Shown in pieces: positions 51,003 to 51,041 of a stretch of DNA of 51,041 bases (position 1 is its first letter; every line of letters begins with the position of its first letter). This DNA comes from Bacillota bacterium (GTDB lineage: Bacteria; Bacillota_I; Bacilli_A; ML615J-28; CAG-698). Both the position numbers and the translations under genes were made by a program. Where the stretch lies: positions 1 to 51,041 of the forward strand of contig JAEEHM010000004.1 in assembly GCA_016280895.1 (NCBI GenBank), read 5' to 3'. The notes beneath the pieces were generated by a model, which worked only from the letters and a program-made list of their open reading frames with translations, made no database searches and was not told the origin of the DNA.

Positions 51003-51041
51003 GGTAATTTGAACAAAGTGGTGTTTTTTGAAAAATAGGCA
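51003..51041. mobile_element. Terminal inverted repeat of an ISL3-type element, continuing past the window
   Basis: The bases from 51003 begin GGTAATTTGAACAAAGTGG and match the reverse complement of 35318-35287 at 27 of 32 positions. The orientation is inward to the right, so an element of the same family as the remnant at 34.7-35.3 kb probably begins here and lies outside the window. Only the end is visible. Confidence 0.65.

Noticed and set aside
1-51041. Mycoplasma-type genetic code (TGA as Trp)
   Set aside because: TGA ends genes such as the one at 2854, and Trp residues are encoded by TGG throughout.

Overview
The window is AT-rich DNA from a low-GC Gram-positive bacterium. TGA is used as a stop (for example the gene ending at 2854) and Trp is coded by TGG, so the code is standard and true mycoplasmas are excluded. 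Strong Shine-Dalgarno sites, TTGxxx-17-TATAAT promoters, lipobox lipoproteins and an electron-bifurcating type [FeFe]-hydrogenase suggest an anaerobic, probably gut-associated Bacillota of the Bacilli/Erysipelotrichia/Mollicutes-relative type. That placement is an inference; there is no rRNA or ribosomal protein gene here.

Layout. 1-9.6 kb: a truncated gene, two lipoproteins, an orphan protein, a His-rich CobW-type metallochaperone (minus strand), a membrane protein followed by a vitamin B6 pair (PLP-binding protein, pyridoxamine kinase), small membrane and Cys-rich proteins, and fructose-bisphosphate aldolase (minus). 9.6-18.4 kb: a complete oligopeptide ABC transporter, oppA then oppBCDF, with a 0.6 kb AT-rich leader. 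The OppC permease carries a complete-looking seven-repeat RCC1-like beta-propeller and OppF a ~185-residue helical/coiled-coil insertion. 18.5-23 kb: DUF1294, a small membrane protein, DUF362, thiamine pyrophosphokinase, glycerate kinase and a NahK-like sugar kinase. 23-26.1 kb: a polysaccharide chain-length/tyrosine-kinase/tyrosine-phosphatase trio and a GlmU-like uridyltransferase without its acetyltransferase domain. 26.2-28.3 kb: DUF368 (PopT-like), VanZ-like, then a six-tRNA operon containing a duplicated Pro-Gly pair. 28.4-33.7 kb: a hybrid histidine kinase overlapping a solute-binding lipoprotein, then an anion permease.

33.7-35.3 kb is a patch of acquired or decayed DNA: tRNA-Leu, a foreign-looking acetyltransferase and the 3' end of an ISL3-type element with three 32-33 bp end repeats. 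35.3-39.9 kb: a diguanylate cyclase (minus), guanine deaminase, SDR, TfoX-N-like and glycosyltransferase genes. 40-46.7 kb: a purine-riboswitch-controlled operon, xpt - nucleoside-binding lipoprotein - ABC ATPase - two permeases - GMP synthetase lacking the glutaminase domain. 46.8-51 kb: hydCBA. The last ~39 bases match, in inverted orientation, the IS end seen at 35.3 kb, so another copy of that IS family appears to start just after hydA.

The genes form coherent modules. Guanine deaminase, Xpt and GuaA connect guanine to xanthine, XMP and GMP, with nucleoside import beside them. The NahK-like kinase and the GlmU-like uridyltransferase could together make UDP-HexNAc from free sugar. The strongest candidate for something undescribed is the RCC1-type propeller built into the oligopeptide permease.
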